Of a stretch of 64,000 bases of DNA, positions 9,358 to 19,029 are shown piece by piece. The DNA lies in the NCBI GenBank assembly GCA_905221605.1, contig CAJNDS010002587.1, positions 162,001 through 226,000 of the forward strand. The letters run 5' to 3'. Origin of the DNA: Symbiodinium natans. Taxonomy: Eukaryota; Sar; Dinophyceae; Suessiales; Symbiodiniaceae. The notes under the pieces are model-generated. The model had not been told where the DNA came from, ran no database searches, and saw only the letters and a program-made list of their open reading frames with translations. A program made the position numbers and the translations under genes. Within the stretch, counting starts at the first letter, position 1. Each line of letters opens with the position of its first letter.

Positions 9358-9718
9358 CTTGGAGGTTTAGGGTTTAGGGTTTAGGGTTTAGGGTTTGGGG
9401 ATTGGGGTTTAGGGTTTTGGGTTTAGGGTTTAGGGTTTAGGGTTTGGGGTTTGGGGTTTAGGGTTTAGGGTTTAGGGTTTAGGGTTTTGGGTTTAGGGTT
9501 TAGGGTTTGGGGTTTGGGGTTTGGGGTTTAGGGTTTAGGGTTTAGGGTTTGGGGTTTGGGGTTTGGGGTTTGGGGTTTGGGGTTTAGGGTTTAGGGTTTA
9601 GGATAGGGTCCAATTAAAACTGTATTTATAACCGGCCTATAAGCCGCTTAAGTGCCCCAATATGGTTAGAATTTGCGTTAGAAGTGCAGTTAGTACTGGG
9701 TCAATAAGCACCCGGAAC
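9358..9718 (-). mobile_element. Introner-like element, family A, with internal telomere-like array
   Basis: The ends are ACTTGGAGGTTC and GGAACCTCCAAGT, with donor GT and acceptor AG inside them as at 5498-5600. About 250 bp of the 361-nt intron are TTTAGGG-type repeats, showing an array nested in, or grown inside, an introner. Splicing joins GFVARTLLG to VGVLAALAARH in frame. Confidence 0.7.
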
Positions 9719-9747
9719 CTCCAAGTAAAGTCCTAGCCACGAAGCCC
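9719..9747 (-). CDS. Thioredoxin-like gene, short exon 1
   Basis: A 29-nt exon reading GFVARTLLG, in frame with exon 2 after removing the introner. The hydrophobic run here and at the start of exon 2 could be an N-terminal helix or signal/anchor; this is inference. Confidence 0.5.
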
Positions 9748-10065
9748 CTTTCAACAGGCCCCGGTGTACCTCCATAAAAAGACCCAAACCCTAAACCCCC
9801 GCAAGAACCCCTTGGGGTTTGGGTTTAGGCTTTGGGGTTTAGGGTTGGAAGAAGCCACCCAAACATGCATCTACTAGCGGATGCATTCTCTCAGGAGAGA
9901 AAGCCGCGAGCCTCAAGTAGAAGCCTCCCTCAGAGGGCCCCCGAACAACTGGAAGTGGGGTTGAGGGTTGAGGGCTCCAGGCTTGGGGTTTCGGAAACCA
10001 AGAAAAGCACCGGAGCCCCCTAAAACCCCCAAAACCCCGAAACCCAAAACCACTCAACCCTGGGG

Positions 10066-10135
10066 TGCCTTGGGTCGCTGTCTCCGGGCGGGCGGAAGGC
10101 GGAGCGCACGCGGCTGCCCCTTGTCAGGGCTTGTC
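10066..10135 (-). CDS. Exon, unknown basic protein
   Basis: The best minus frame reads GSRVRSAFRPPGDSDPRHPR with donor GTTGAG. A second minus frame is also open, so the frame choice rests on third-position bias. Confidence 0.4.
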
Positions 10136-10424
10136 TGGGCCTAAACCCTAACCCCTAAACCCTAAACCCTTTGTAATAGGGCTTCGGGCTGAGAATTTAG
10201 AGTTTCATGCTTCTGGGGCGCGAGTCAGTGCGGGAGTTTCGGGTGTCGGGTTTGGGGGAATAATGGTGGGGTTTCGCATTGTTTCGGAGAGTTCTGGGAA
10301 AGCCTCGTCTGAGAGCTTTTGGGGTCGGGTTTAGGTGCTTAGGGCTTTCACCCTAAACCCTACACCCTAAACCCTACACCCTAAACCCGAAACCCTAAAC
10401 CCTAAACCCCCAACACCGAGGTTC

Positions 10425-10512
10425 AACGGTTGGCCAAGGAACTTGCAACGCCAGCACTGCGAGCTGCTCGCGGCGTTGCCTCAGCCCGGTCCATCTTCTG
10501 GAGGGGGGCCCG
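10425..10512. other. Coding-like island, strand unresolved
   Basis: The plus strand reads EVQRLAKELATPALRAARGV; the minus strand reads KMDRAEATPRAARSAGVASS with donor GTTGAACC. Minus fits the neighbours, but plus has no stop and good bias. Confidence 0.35.
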
Positions 10513-10527
10513 TTACAGTGCTTAATT

Positions 10528-10700
10528 TAGGGATTCTAGTACCCCCTATTACAATCCCTATTAAGGACTGTTATACTAACAGATACTAACCCAATTATAA
10601 TCCCTTTTAAGGACTGTTATACTAACGGTGCTTCATAGGGATTCTAGTGCCCCCTATTATAATCCCTATGAAGGACTCTTAGTATAAGGGTGCTTCCCGG
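10528..10700. mobile_element. Family B elements, two adjacent copies
   Basis: Two related units repeat TAGGGATTCTAGT(A/G)CCCCC and AATCCCTATTAAGGACTGTTA-type sequence, the same body as copies at 20550, 46850 and 63751. Their outer ends are degraded. Non-coding. Confidence 0.6.
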
Positions 10701-10943
10701 CTTTAGGGATTTTATCGTCTGGGGTCTAGGGACTTTGGGGCTTTGGGGTTTTAGGGTTCGCGGGGGGAATTGCTGAAGGGGCGCTTACGTGGAGAAACAA
10801 ATGGGGGCTTCCGAAAATTAAGGTTGTGCCTTATGGGGGTCCTTATGATAAGGGAATTTTCTAACTACTTGGGACTACTTGGGGGCTATATTGGGGGTAC
10901 CCTAAACCCCAAAGCCTAAACCCTAAACCCTAAACCCTAAACC

Positions 10944-11022
10944 CCCCAAGATCCGGCCCCGAGTGGCGGGTAAAGAGCCCGCTGGTCTTGCAGGTGCCGT
11001 TCGCTCGGCAGATCCAAACCCC
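10944..11022 (-). CDS. Exon, unknown protein
   Basis: The minus strand reads LDLPSERHLQDQRALYPPLG. No family recognised. A second open stretch at 11200-11300 (ILKPEGLPQAHARNLQSK) may be another exon. Confidence 0.5.
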
Positions 11023-11356
11023 CAGCCTCAGGCTTCAGGGCCAAAATAGACCCCAAGGTGCTACAACACCCTACACCCTACTGCCTAAACCCTCTTTTGA
11101 TATTATATATATATATGTATACATATATGTTGTGTTTATTCTGTTTTTTTTGCCCCCCTCCCCGCTTCTTTCTTTTTTGTTGTTACGGGGGGGGGATTCT
11201 GCTCTGAGGGGTCCAGGGCTTGCTCTGCAGGTTCCTGGCGTGGGCTTGTGGAAGGCCTTCGGGCTTCAAGATTGGGATGCTGGTAGAGAGATGGCGTCGC
11301 TTTTGGGGGTTTAGGCTTTAGGGTGTTAAGGTTCACTGCGGCGCTCGTGCTAATAC

Positions 11357-11463
11357 CTTCACGATTGCTCGAAGACTTCTGCAGCAAGTGATAGTTGCAG
11401 CAAGTTGCAGAACGTTTGCCGTACAAGAAGTCAGGCCAAGCAGGACCATAGTAATTGGAATCG
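11357..11463 (-). CDS. Exon, unknown protein
   Basis: The minus strand reads NYYGPAWPDFLYGKRSATCC then NYHLLQKSSSNRE, with donor GGTATTAG. Its upstream edge abuts the GGT satellite, so the acceptor must lie in or just before that repeat. Confidence 0.5.
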
Positions 11464-11465
11464 CA

Positions 11466-12159
11466 ACGGTGGTGGTGGTGGTGGTGGTGGTGGTGGTGGT
11501 GGTGGTGGTGGTGGTGGTGGTGGTGGTGGTGGTGGTGGTGGTGGTGGTGGTGGTCATGGTGGTCATGGTCATGGTGGTCATGGTGGTCATGGTGGTCATG
11601 GTGGTCATGGTGGTCATGGTGGTCAGGTGGTGGTCATGGTGGTCATGGTGGTCGTGGTGGTCAGGTGGTCATGGTGGTCATGGTGGTCATGGTGGTCATG
11701 GTGGTCATGGTGGTCATGGTGGTCATGGTGGTCATGGTGGTCATGGTGGTCATGGTGGTCATGGTGGTCATGGTGGTCATGGTGGTCATGGTGGTCATGG
11801 TGGTCATGGTGGTCATGGTGGTCGTGGTGGTCATGGTGGTCATGGTGGTCATGGTGGTCATGGTGGTCATGGTGGTCATGGTGGTCATGGTGGTCATGGT
11901 GGTCATGGTGGTCATGGTGGTCATGGTGGTCATGGTGGTCATGGTGGTCATGGTGGTCATGGTGGTCATGGTGGTCGTGGTGGTCGCGGTGGTCACGGTG
12001 GTCATGGTGGTCATGGTGGTCATGGTGGTCATGGTGGTCATGGTGGTCATGGTGGTCATGGTGGTCATGGTGGTCATGGTGGTCCTGGTGGTCCTGGTGG
12101 TCCTGGTGGTCCTGGTGGTGGTGGTGGTGGTGGTGGTGGTGGTGGTGGTGGTGGTGGTG

Positions 12160-12242
<83 letters not shown>

Positions 12243-12293
12243 GGTGGTGGTGGTGGTGGTGGTGGTGGTGGTGGTGGTGGTGGTGGTGGCGGT

Positions 12294-12327
<34 letters not shown>

Positions 12328-12474
12328 AGGGTGGTGGTCGTGGTGGTGGTGGTAGTAGTAGTCGTCGTCGTCGTGGTGGTAGTGGTAGTGGTAGTGGTAG
12401 TGGTAGTGGTAGTGGTAGTGGTAGTGGTAGTGGTAGTGGTAGTGGTAGTGGTAGTGGTAGTGGTAGTGGTAGTG

Positions 12475-12552
<78 letters not shown>
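11466..12552. repeat. 1.1-kb GGT / GGTCAT / GGTCGT / GGTAGT / AGT satellite
   Basis: Ordered blocks: (GGT)n to 11552, GGTCAT hexamers to about 12080, a few GGTCCT, GGT, GGTCGT (12163-12240), GGT/GGC, GGTAGT (12375-12475), then AGT. All frames stay open only because of period 3, giving polyHis-Gly-Gly, polySer or polyVal. It sits between minus exons and is best read as intron satellite. Confidence 0.95.
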
Positions 12553-12553
<1 letters not shown>

Positions 12554-12737
12554 AAGACGCGACCACGAAAAAGAAACTCAACTCCTAAACTCTAGACTCT
12601 AAGCTCAAGAGCTTACAGCTAAACCCGCAAACCCCTCTGAGCCCCTAAGACTCCTGAGAGACCCCGGAGCCCTAAATTTGAACCCTAAACCCAAAACCCG
12701 CAACCCTAGACCCTAAACCGCCCTAAGCCCTTCAAAG

Positions 12738-12822
12738 CCCAGCGGCGGCATCTGGAGGGACCAGACGTTGAAGAGGTCCGGCGACATGGTCTGCAGCTGG
12801 AGGCCCTTCACCTCGCCAGCTT
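12738..12822 (-). CDS. Exon, unknown protein
   Basis: The minus strand reads EVKGLQLQTMSPDLFNVWSL then QMPPLG, nearly all G/C third positions. No family recognised. Confidence 0.6.
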
Positions 12823-13078
12823 AGGGTTTGGGGTTTAGGGTTTAGGGTTTAGGGTTTAGGGTTTGGGGTTTAGGGTTTAGGCTTTAGGGTTTAGGGTTTA
12901 GGCTTTAGGGTTTAGTTTAGGGTTTCGGGTTTAGGGTTTAGAGTTTAGGGTTTAGGGTTTAGGGTTTAGGGTTTAGGGTTTAGGGTTTAGGGTTTAGGGT
13001 TTAGGGTTTGGGGTTTGGGGTTTGGGGTTTAGGGTTTAGGGTTTAGGGTTTAGGGTTTAGGGCTTGAAATTCCGAGTT
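12823..13078. repeat. TTTAGGG array
   Basis: Telomere-like intron filler with TTTGGGG and CTTTAGG variants between the islands at 12738 and 13105. Confidence 0.95.
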
Positions 13079-13104
13079 TAGGGGTTTTAGGGAAGCCCTC
13101 TGTT

Positions 13105-13355
13105 TTTGTGGGATAGAAAAGGCACCGAGCTTACACCCGCTGAACCGCAGAGCCATACGCCCAGCCAGGTTGCGGGGTTTAGGGCTGCGGGTGCTTAGTT
13201 TAGGGTTGGGGTTTCTGTTTTGTTTAGGGTTTAGGCCTTAAGTACCCCCAGAGCTTAGGCTTTCAGGATTCTTGTGCTTTGCTTGGGCGCCTGCGCCCCC
13301 AGCATCCAGCTCCACTCCTTCTTCCTCAGCGGTGCTTGCGTCGAGGCTACTTGTG
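13105..13355 (-). CDS. Two exons, unknown protein
   Basis: The island 13105-13180 reads NLAGRMALRFSG with donor GTGTAAG. The island 13258-13355 reads SLDASTAEEEGVELDAGGAG, acidic and probably disordered. They are separated by about 80 bp of decayed repeat. Confidence 0.5.
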
Positions 13356-13389
13356 CAGGGTTTAGGGTTTAGGGTTTAGGGTTTGGGGT

Positions 13390-13428
<39 letters not shown>

Positions 13429-13552
13429 GGTTTAGGGTTTAGGGTTGAGGGTTTAGGGTTTAGGGTTTAGGGTTTAGGGTTTAGGGTTTAGGGTTTAGGG
13501 TTTAGGGTTTAGGGTTTAGGGTTTAGGGTTTAGGGTCTAGGGGTTCTCTAAA

Positions 13553-13625
13553 GCACTGCCTTTAAAGAAGCCTGGACAAAATCAGACTGCGGCCTGCGCC
13601 TTCTAAGCTCAGCCCTAGAGAAACC
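13553..13625 (-). CDS. Exon, unknown protein
   Basis: The minus strand reads AELRRRRPQSDFVQASLKAV after a CTCTAG acceptor. Arg-rich start. No family recognised. Confidence 0.45.
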
Positions 13626-13855
13626 CTTCGAAGACGCTGCAAAAACCCTGGAAACCCTGGAAACCCTAAACCCTAAACTCCTAGAGAAAAAACACGGAAC
13701 AACAAACCTGGAAACCCCAGAGTTTACAAGGGTTTATCTGAAGAACCCCAAACCCCCGAAACCCCCCCAAGAAACCCCGAAAAGCCTAAACCCTAAATCC
13801 TAAACCCTAAACCCTAAACCCTAAACCCTAAATAAACCCTAAACCCTAAAGCCCC

Positions 13856-13990
13856 TAGGGCGCCCCCGAGCTTCAGGAAGGGCTTGCGCCCGAAGAGGCA
13901 GAGGCCCTCCTGGGGGTCCAGGGCCAGGGGCCCTTCGCACCTCGGCTTGGGCGCGCGGCTCGAGTTCAGGAAGTCCGTGGGGGACGTTGC
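13856..13990 (-). CDS. Exon, unknown protein
   Basis: Forty-five codons with near-total G/C third positions: TSPTDFLNSSRAPKPRCEGP, then LDPQEGLCLFGRKPFLKLG. Another minus frame is open but is a shadow with poorer codon bias. Confidence 0.6.
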
Positions 13991-14172
13991 GGGAAGCTTT
14001 GGGAAGCTTGGGTTGGGGTGGCTTGGGGAAGTTTAGGGGTAACATAGGGAAGCTTCAGGAACTTTAGGGAAGCTCAGCAAAGCTTCGGGAAGCTTCGGGA
14101 AGCTTAGGGAAGCTTGCGAAAGCTTGCGAAAGCTTAGGGAAGCCAGCTTCGGGAAGCATGGGGAAGCTTAGG
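13991..14172. repeat. GGGAAGCTT(A/C) short tandem repeat
   Basis: About fifteen diverged 10-bp units around the AAGCTT core. Unlike the TTTAGGG arrays in sequence, but likewise intron filler between two exons. Confidence 0.8.
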
Positions 14173-14174
14173 CA

Positions 14175-14265
14175 AGTTGAGGTTTGCAACGACCCAGGCG
14201 CTTGAGCAGCGGCGACGAGGCATCGCAGAACTCCAGGGCCACCTCCCCATCCAGCCAAATGGTCC
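14175..14265 (-). CDS. Exon, possible continuation of a LamG-like fold
   Basis: The minus strand reads IWLDGEVALEFCDASSPLLK then RLGRCKPQLA. In LamG/concanavalin folds a W-H-x-x-L strand is followed by a strand with x-x-D-G; the exon at 15308 supplies the first and this one the second. The domain link is inference. Confidence 0.5.
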
Positions 14266-14269
14266 TTCG

Positions 14270-14740
14270 GGGGTTTTTAGGGTTTAGGACTTGCAACTTC
14301 TGTTTGTCTTTTAGTCTTTTTGCTTTTTTTTTTTTTTTTTTGGGGGGGGGGGGGGGGGATGTGCACAATTTTGGGGTGCCGGGTTAGGGTTCAGGGCTTC
14401 GGGTTCAGAGGTTAGGGTTTCGGATGTAAGGGTGCAGGGGGAAAAAAGCGTTTCGGGCACGATGGCGTTTCAGTTTAGAGTTTAGGGATTGTAGGGATTT
14501 GGGCTTTGGGTTGATCGGGTTTGATTTTGGCGGCTTCGGGGGGTTTAGGGGGTTCAGAAGGTTTAGGAATTCAGGGCTTACAGGGTTTCGTGGTTTCTTT
14601 GTTATCGCAGATGGCCCTCGTACTTTTTAACAGGGCCTCCGAGACAAACCCTCACCCCTGAACCCTAAACCTCAAGAAACAAGAAACCTTAAACCCTAAA
14701 CCCTAAACCCTAAACCCCAAACCCCAAACCCCAAACCCCA
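14270..14740. other. Intron-like stretch with a T(n)G(n) tract
   Basis: Holds T(17)G(18) near 14324-14358 and decayed TTTAGGG. No convincing frame. A short candidate exon (DLHSSRQLREAQNLS, minus) follows at 14745-14800. Confidence 0.6.
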
Positions 14741-15129
14741 AACTCAACTGAGAGGTTCTGGGCTTCCCGCAGTTGCCTCGAGCTATGCAGGTCTAAATCC
14801 TCGCCCCTAACCTAATAGTAAGACTGACAGGCACTCTCAGTTCATCTCAACCCTAGAACCTTCAAACCCTGTGAGCCCTGCAAGCCCTTAAGCCCTATAG
14901 GTCCTATGATAACCTTTCGGGTTTAGGGTTTAGGGCTTAGGGTTTAGGGTTTCGGGTTTAGGGTTTAGGGTTTAGGGCTTAGGGTTCCCAGTATGGGGCC
15001 TTACTTTCAACGCCAGGCGACCGCGAGGGGGGGGGGGGGAAGGCAGGGAGCGGATGGAAGGGGGGAGGGGGCAGAAGGGAGCACAGTCCGAATACACCTA
15101 CGGCCCGAGGCCTCGGCGGAGCTGGGTCC

Positions 15130-15228
15130 CTGGTTATAGAACCCCTTGTAGACACTCTACATAAACAAGGGCCCACACTTGGGATCCCTATAAACAAGGG
15201 TAAGGGACCACACAAAGGGCCCATGATC
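15130..15228. mobile_element. Intron element, family C copy 2
   Basis: Contains GGGTAAGGGACC, a few bases, then AAGGGCCCATG, the shared right half of family C, and TA-rich CCTATAAACAAGG. Non-coding. A short exon-like stretch (SAEASG then GTAGGT, minus) sits just left. Confidence 0.45.
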
Positions 15229-15307
15229 CAACCCTAAACCCTAAACCCCACACCCTAAACCCTAAACCCTAAACCCTTTAACCCTAAACCCTAAACCCTA
15301 AACAGCC

Positions 15308-15412
15308 CCAGGATCATCTTCGAGTTGGGCAAGTCCACGGCCAGTGTCAGCGCATGCCAGGCCCCAGCGCTGACTTTGGCCCCGGAGGTCCAGGGGACCA
15401 GCTTGTTCCTCG
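15308..15412 (-). CDS. LamG / concanavalin-like exon
   Basis: The minus strand reads KVSAGAWHALTLAVDLPNSK then MILGLF. G-x-W-H-x-L-x-L-x-V-D is the common central strand pair of LamG-like domains, which bind sugars or proteins extracellularly in other eukaryotes. It lies downstream of the discoidin exons, a frequent extracellular pairing; that both are one gene is inference. Confidence 0.55.
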
Positions 15413-15868
15413 GGTTTCGGGTTTCGGGTTTAGGGTTTTGGGTTTAGGGCTTAGGGCTTAGGGCTTAGGGCTTAGGGCTTAGGGCTTAGGGCTTAGGGCT
15501 TAGGGCTTAGGGCTTAGGGCTTAGGGCTTAGGGCTTAGGTCTTAGGGTTTGGGCTTAGGGCTTAGGGCTTAGGCTTAGGGCTTAGGGGCTTAGGGCTTAG
15601 GGCTTAGGGTTTAGGGTTTAGGGTTTAGGGTTAGGTTTAGGGTTTAGGGTTTAGGGTTTGGGGTTTGGGGTTTGGGGCTTGTTTAGGGTTTAGGGTTTAG
15701 GGTTTAGGGTTTAGGGTTTAGGGTTTAGGGTTTAGGGTTTTTAGGGTTTAGGGTTTAGGGTTTAGGGTTTAGGGTTTAGGGTTTAGGGTTTAGGGTTTAG
15801 GGTTTAGGGTTTAGGGTTTAGGGTTTAGGGTTTAGGGTTTAGGGTTTAGGGTTTAGGGTTTAGGGGGC
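15405..15868. repeat. Largest telomere-like array: GGGCTTA block then TTTAGGG block
   Basis: About 460 bp. The left part (15445-15605) is homogenised to GGGCTTA and the right part (15606-15868) to TTTAGGG. A sharp change of variant inside one intron points to local amplification. Confidence 0.95.
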
Positions 15869-16054
15869 CCCGCTCTTCGGGCTCGCAAGCTTAGGGTTAG
15901 AAGTTTGGGGGGGTTTCGGGGGTGTAGAGGGGTCTTCTAGGGGTAGCTTGGGGGAAGAACTTTTTTGGTTGGGTAGCAGGAACCTCTGCCACAAACCGAA
16001 GTCCCGAACCCTAAACCCTGAACCCTGAAGCGTAACCCCTAAACCCTGAACCCG

Positions 16055-16107
16055 AAGTTTTCCCAAGGCACTTGCCGGAGCCTCCGCTGCGGGTGCTCGT
16101 TTCGAAC
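16055..16107 (-). CDS. Exon, unknown protein
   Basis: Acceptor AGCGACCCAG, frame VRNEHPQRRLRQVPWENF, donor GGTTCAGG. No family recognised. Confidence 0.5.
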
Positions 16108-16337
16108 CTGGGTCGCTGAGTTTGAGGTTTACTACTACTTGCTCAAGAACCCCCCTCCAAAACAAGTAAAGGATAAAAGCCACGATCGTGCCCTTAAAAG
16201 GAAGAATTATGTGTTGTTTAAAATAGTACTTTACAGTCGGCCGAGGGTTTGTAAGGGAGTTGGCTTAGGCCCACCAGCTAATTCTCCCTAAGCCCTAACC
16301 CTAAACCCTAAACTCCAGATCAGGGCGGTTCTCATTC

Positions 16338-16432
16338 TTAAGGGGGCGGCATCAGTCTGTCCGGAAACATTCCATCAGGGTCTGATCTGAAAGTAGGCTC
16401 TGAGGGGAAGGATACTGAGTCGGCTACGAAAG
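16338..16432 (-). CDS. Exon ending in TAA, unknown protein
   Basis: The minus strand reads SVSFPSEPTFRSDPDGMFPD then RLMPPP and TAA. Either a real C-terminus or an exon followed by a non-canonical donor. Confidence 0.5.
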
Positions 16433-16584
16433 CAAACCCTAAACCCTAAACCCTAAACCCTAAACCCTAAACCCTAAACCCTAAACCCTAAACCCTAAAC
16501 CCTAAACCCTAAACCCTAAACCCGAACCCCTAAGTCCATTTAAGGAAGGCTTGGGGGGCGGGGGGGGGGGGGGGGGGAAACCGG

Positions 16585-16668
16585 AAACCTTTGGGCCATC
16601 TGGGCATCCGTAAGTAAATCTGTGCTCCCGAGAAGCCAAGAAGACTGGCCACAGCGCCTCTTCGGAGG
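16585..16668 (-). CDS. Exon, unknown protein
   Basis: The minus strand reads ATTLRRGAVASLLGFSGAQI then YLRMPRWPK, with donor GTTTCCGG. Follows the discoidin exons in transcription order. Confidence 0.5.
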
Positions 16669-16795
16669 GTGGTAGCCTTACTTCTTCTCCCCCCCCGCCC
16701 CCACAGAAAAAAGTCAGCCCCTGGCTACGTATACCCTAAACCCGAAAAAAACTCTAAAACCCTAAAACCCGAAAAAACCTGACCCCCTAGGGTAC

Positions 16796-16873
16796 ACAAA
16801 GCAAGTAGCTGCTTTCCTGGCTGTGCAAACTCTTCCAGGTGTTTTGATCGTTCGATGCCTCCAGGCGCCACTC
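16796..16873 (-). CDS. Discoidin (F5/8)-like domain 2, third exon
   Basis: The minus strand reads EWRLEASNDQNTWKSLHSQE. W-x-L-E-x-S-N-D-x-x-x-W is the hallmark strand of F5/8-type (galactose-binding-like) domains. It joins the previous exon as DPV-EWRLEASND when 16874-17280 is removed as a GC-AG intron. Ends with donor GTACCC. Confidence 0.75.
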
Positions 16874-17280
16874 CTGGGCACATGATTCTAGCGCTTAGGG
16901 TTTGGGGTTAGGGTCTAGGGTCTAGGGTTTAGGGGTTAGGGGTTAGGGTTTAGGGTTTAGGGTTTAGGGTTTAGGGTTTAGGGTTTAGGGTTTAGGGTTT
17001 AGGGTTTAGGGTTTAGGGTTTAGGGTTTAGGGTTTAGGGTTTAGGGTTTAGGGTTTAGGGTTTAGGGTTTGGGGCCTAGGGTCTAGGGGTTTAGGGCGGA
17101 TGGTTCTACCAGCACTACCTAGTTTAGGGCGTAGGGTCCCGCCACCACGACCAAGAAAGCGCTCTAGAAACATGCGAACTTTATATGTATATGTATATAT
17201 ATATATACATATATATATATATGGCATATAATATATATATATATATATGCATATACATATACTCATTCCAGCCAAGATGC
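16874..17280 (-). other. GC-AG intron
   Basis: Starts GCATCTTGG and ends GTGCCCAG. Contains a TTTAGGG array (16900-17085) and an AT microsatellite (17180-17250). The splice restores the domain frame exactly. Confidence 0.7.
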
Positions 17281-17415
17281 CACAGGGTCCAGCTGCTCAT
17301 CACTGGGCCCCGTGCGGAAGCTGAAGCTGTCGATGAGGACCGGCTTCGGAAGCTTGATCAGCAGGGGGCTCAGGACGGAGCTGTGCCAGCGCGTGCTGGT
17401 GCGCCCGTCAATGGC
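17281..17415 (-). CDS. Discoidin (F5/8)-like domain 2, second exon
   Basis: Forty-five codons in one frame from the acceptor AGCCCAG. AIDGRTSTRWHSS matches the conserved A-x-D-G-x-x-x-T-x-W of the family, and KLPKPVLIDSFSFRTG matches its next strand. Such domains bind glycans or membrane lipids in other eukaryotes. The upstream intron (17416-17536) also starts with GC. Confidence 0.8.
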
Positions 17416-17536
17416 CTGGGCTGGCCAAAAAAAAACCTTTGAAAGAAAATGCTTATAACATAGCGTTCCTCAAGAGATACTTATATATGAGGTCCCTTAT
17501 AAAACCCCAAGAAGGAAAAAAAGATATCCCAAAAGC

Positions 17537-17667
17537 CAAGCTCGAGGCGTTCCCGGGGCCCTCGCTGTCCGCGAACTGGCCGTCGGGGTTCTCCGCCGTG
17601 GCATCCGCGAGGTCCAGCTCCACACCCTCGCGGCGCAGCAGCAGCTGGCCCAAGGACACCCCGTTCC
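17537..17667 (-). CDS. End of discoidin-like domain 1 and start of domain 2
   Basis: The minus strand reads VSLGQLLLRREGVELDLADA, then NPDGQFADSEGPGNASSL. The first part matches the last strand of an F5/8 domain, and SEGPGNASSLA followed by AIDG is the usual entry into the next. GC donor (TTG then GCTTTTGG). Confidence 0.65.
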
Positions 17668-17689
17668 TAGCTCATGGCTTTGGGAGAGT

Positions 17690-17830
17690 AGTATAAAAAC
17701 TAGTTCATGGTTTGGGAGGAGTGGTATAAAAAATCTGAATCTCTATTCCTTTACTGCGTTTAGGAACCCTTAAAAAAATCTAAGTTTCTTTTCCTCTACT
17801 GAGTTTAAATACCCCCAATAAAGATGCAAA
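17690..17830. repeat. Diverged direct repeat, AT-rich
   Basis: Two diverged units of about 60 bp, each holding a run of A, a (T)CTAAGTTTC/CTGAATCTC-like stretch, CCT(T/C)TACTG(C/A)GTTTA and ACCC. Intronic, with no coding frame. Confidence 0.5.
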
Positions 17831-17863
17831 ACAACTTGCTACCCCACAGTGGCAAAGGCTCAC

Positions 17864-17938
17864 CGTGTCGCCGCCACGCACCTTCGTCACCACGAAGCGG
17901 AAGAACTTGAAGCCTCGGCTGCGGCGGGTGACATTTGA
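17864..17938 (-). CDS. Discoidin-like domain 1, C-terminal exon
   Basis: The minus strand reads RSRGFKFFRFVVTKVRGGDT with donor GTGAGCC. The pattern ...YRYFRFxVTxxRG before a xxxLSEI strand is typical of the end of F5/8 domains, so a first copy of the domain precedes the one at 16796-17667. Confidence 0.65.
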
Positions 17939-18126
17939 GGGGTTTCTCCGAAAACAGGGGGTACTTTTTTTTTTTGGGGGGGGGGGGGGGGGGTCCCTCT
18001 TTAAGGGGCTTCTGTTCTATCTGGGGTATGAAAGGCGTACCCCTATATTCGGGAAAAAAACATGTGAAGAAAAATTAGAGAGAGTTTTGGTAATCTTTAT
18101 CCAGAAATGTCAGACGGGACCGTCGC

Positions 18127-18225
18127 AACCTGCCGTGGCCAGGTCGCCGTTCGCATCGCCGCGCTTCTCCAAGGCGTCGATGGTTGAGGGCAAGGGCGTA
18201 AGGCCTGGCATGAGGTCCAGTTTTC
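18127..18225 (-). CDS. Exon, unknown protein
   Basis: The minus strand reads TPLPSTIDALEKRGDANGDL then ATA and GGTTGCGA. DANGDLA resembles an EF-hand loop start but is too short to call. A T(11)G(18) tract lies downstream at 17966-17993. Confidence 0.55.
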
Positions 18226-18239
18226 AACGATACCCAATC

Positions 18240-18380
18240 TCCAAGCCCCCTAAAACCCCCAAGAGCGTGTCATTCTTAGTCCAATCCCTATATGCCCCTT
18301 ATAAACCCTATCAAACCCAGGGGCCAATACTTCAGAACCCCTAAAGAAGGTAAGAGACCGTACTAAGGGCCCATTTATCT
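18240..18380. mobile_element. Intron element, family C copy 3
   Basis: Shares CCCAGGGGCC, TTCAGAACCCCTAAAGAAGG, a TAAGAGACC variant and AAGGGCCCAT with the other family C copies. Confidence 0.6.
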
Positions 18381-18534
18381 AGCCTCAGAACCCTAACCCT
18401 ATCCTCACGTCTTCCTGAAAGAAGGGGCGCCTAAACCCAAACCCTCCTGAAAACAGCCCTACACCCTCAACCCTAAACCCCGGTTTAAAAGGATGAAAAA
18501 AGTGGAGATACAAAAAGGCAAGAGAAGAGGCCAA

Positions 18535-18630
18535 ACCCCCAAGGCCTGTGCAAAGGCGGCCAAGCGCCTCGAGCGACACCGGGGACCACCCGCCGGTGTG
18601 CCGAACCCACTTCACGCCGTTCCTGAGGAG
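18535..18630 (-). CDS. Exon, unknown protein
   Basis: The minus strand reads NGVKWVRHTGGWSPVSLEAL then GRLCTGLG with donor GGTTTGGCC. Strong codon bias. No family recognised. Confidence 0.6.
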
Positions 18631-19029
18631 GGTTTGGCGTTTAGGGTTTAGGGCTTAGGGTTTAGGGTTTAGGAGTTTGGGGTCTGGGGGTTTGGGGGTT
18701 CGGGGGTTTGGGGATTTTTGCGTTTTGGGGGGTTTTTGGGACTCGGGGATTTTGAGGGTTCAGGGTTTAGGGTTTAGGGTAGGAAGCTGTTTGCCTAAGA
18801 GTTCCCTCTACCAAGAATTAAGGCGCAGTGTCTGTTCTTAAAGGTACAAAGGCTACTTAGAGGCGCACTGCGGTTGCAAGTCGTATGGGGTTTAGGGTTT
18901 AGGGTTTGGGGTTTAGGGTTTAGGGTTTAGGCTTTAGGCTTTAGGTTTTAAGCTTTCGGCTTTCGGCTTTCGGTTTTCGGTTTTCGGCTTAGGGTTTGGG
19001 GTTTGGTTTAGGGTTTAGGGTTTAGGGTT

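Noticed and set aside
11333-11617. Poly-threonine protein on the minus strand
   Set aside because: Translation of the GGT/GGTCAT satellite.
11388-12602. A 404-codon His-Gly-Gly / Arg-Gly / Ser-Gly repeat protein
   Set aside because: The open frame is a by-product of a period-3 satellite; several other frames are open over the same stretch and there is no normal coding sequence at either end.
15405-15868. CRISPR array
   Set aside because: Direct contiguous repeats without spacers; eukaryotic context.
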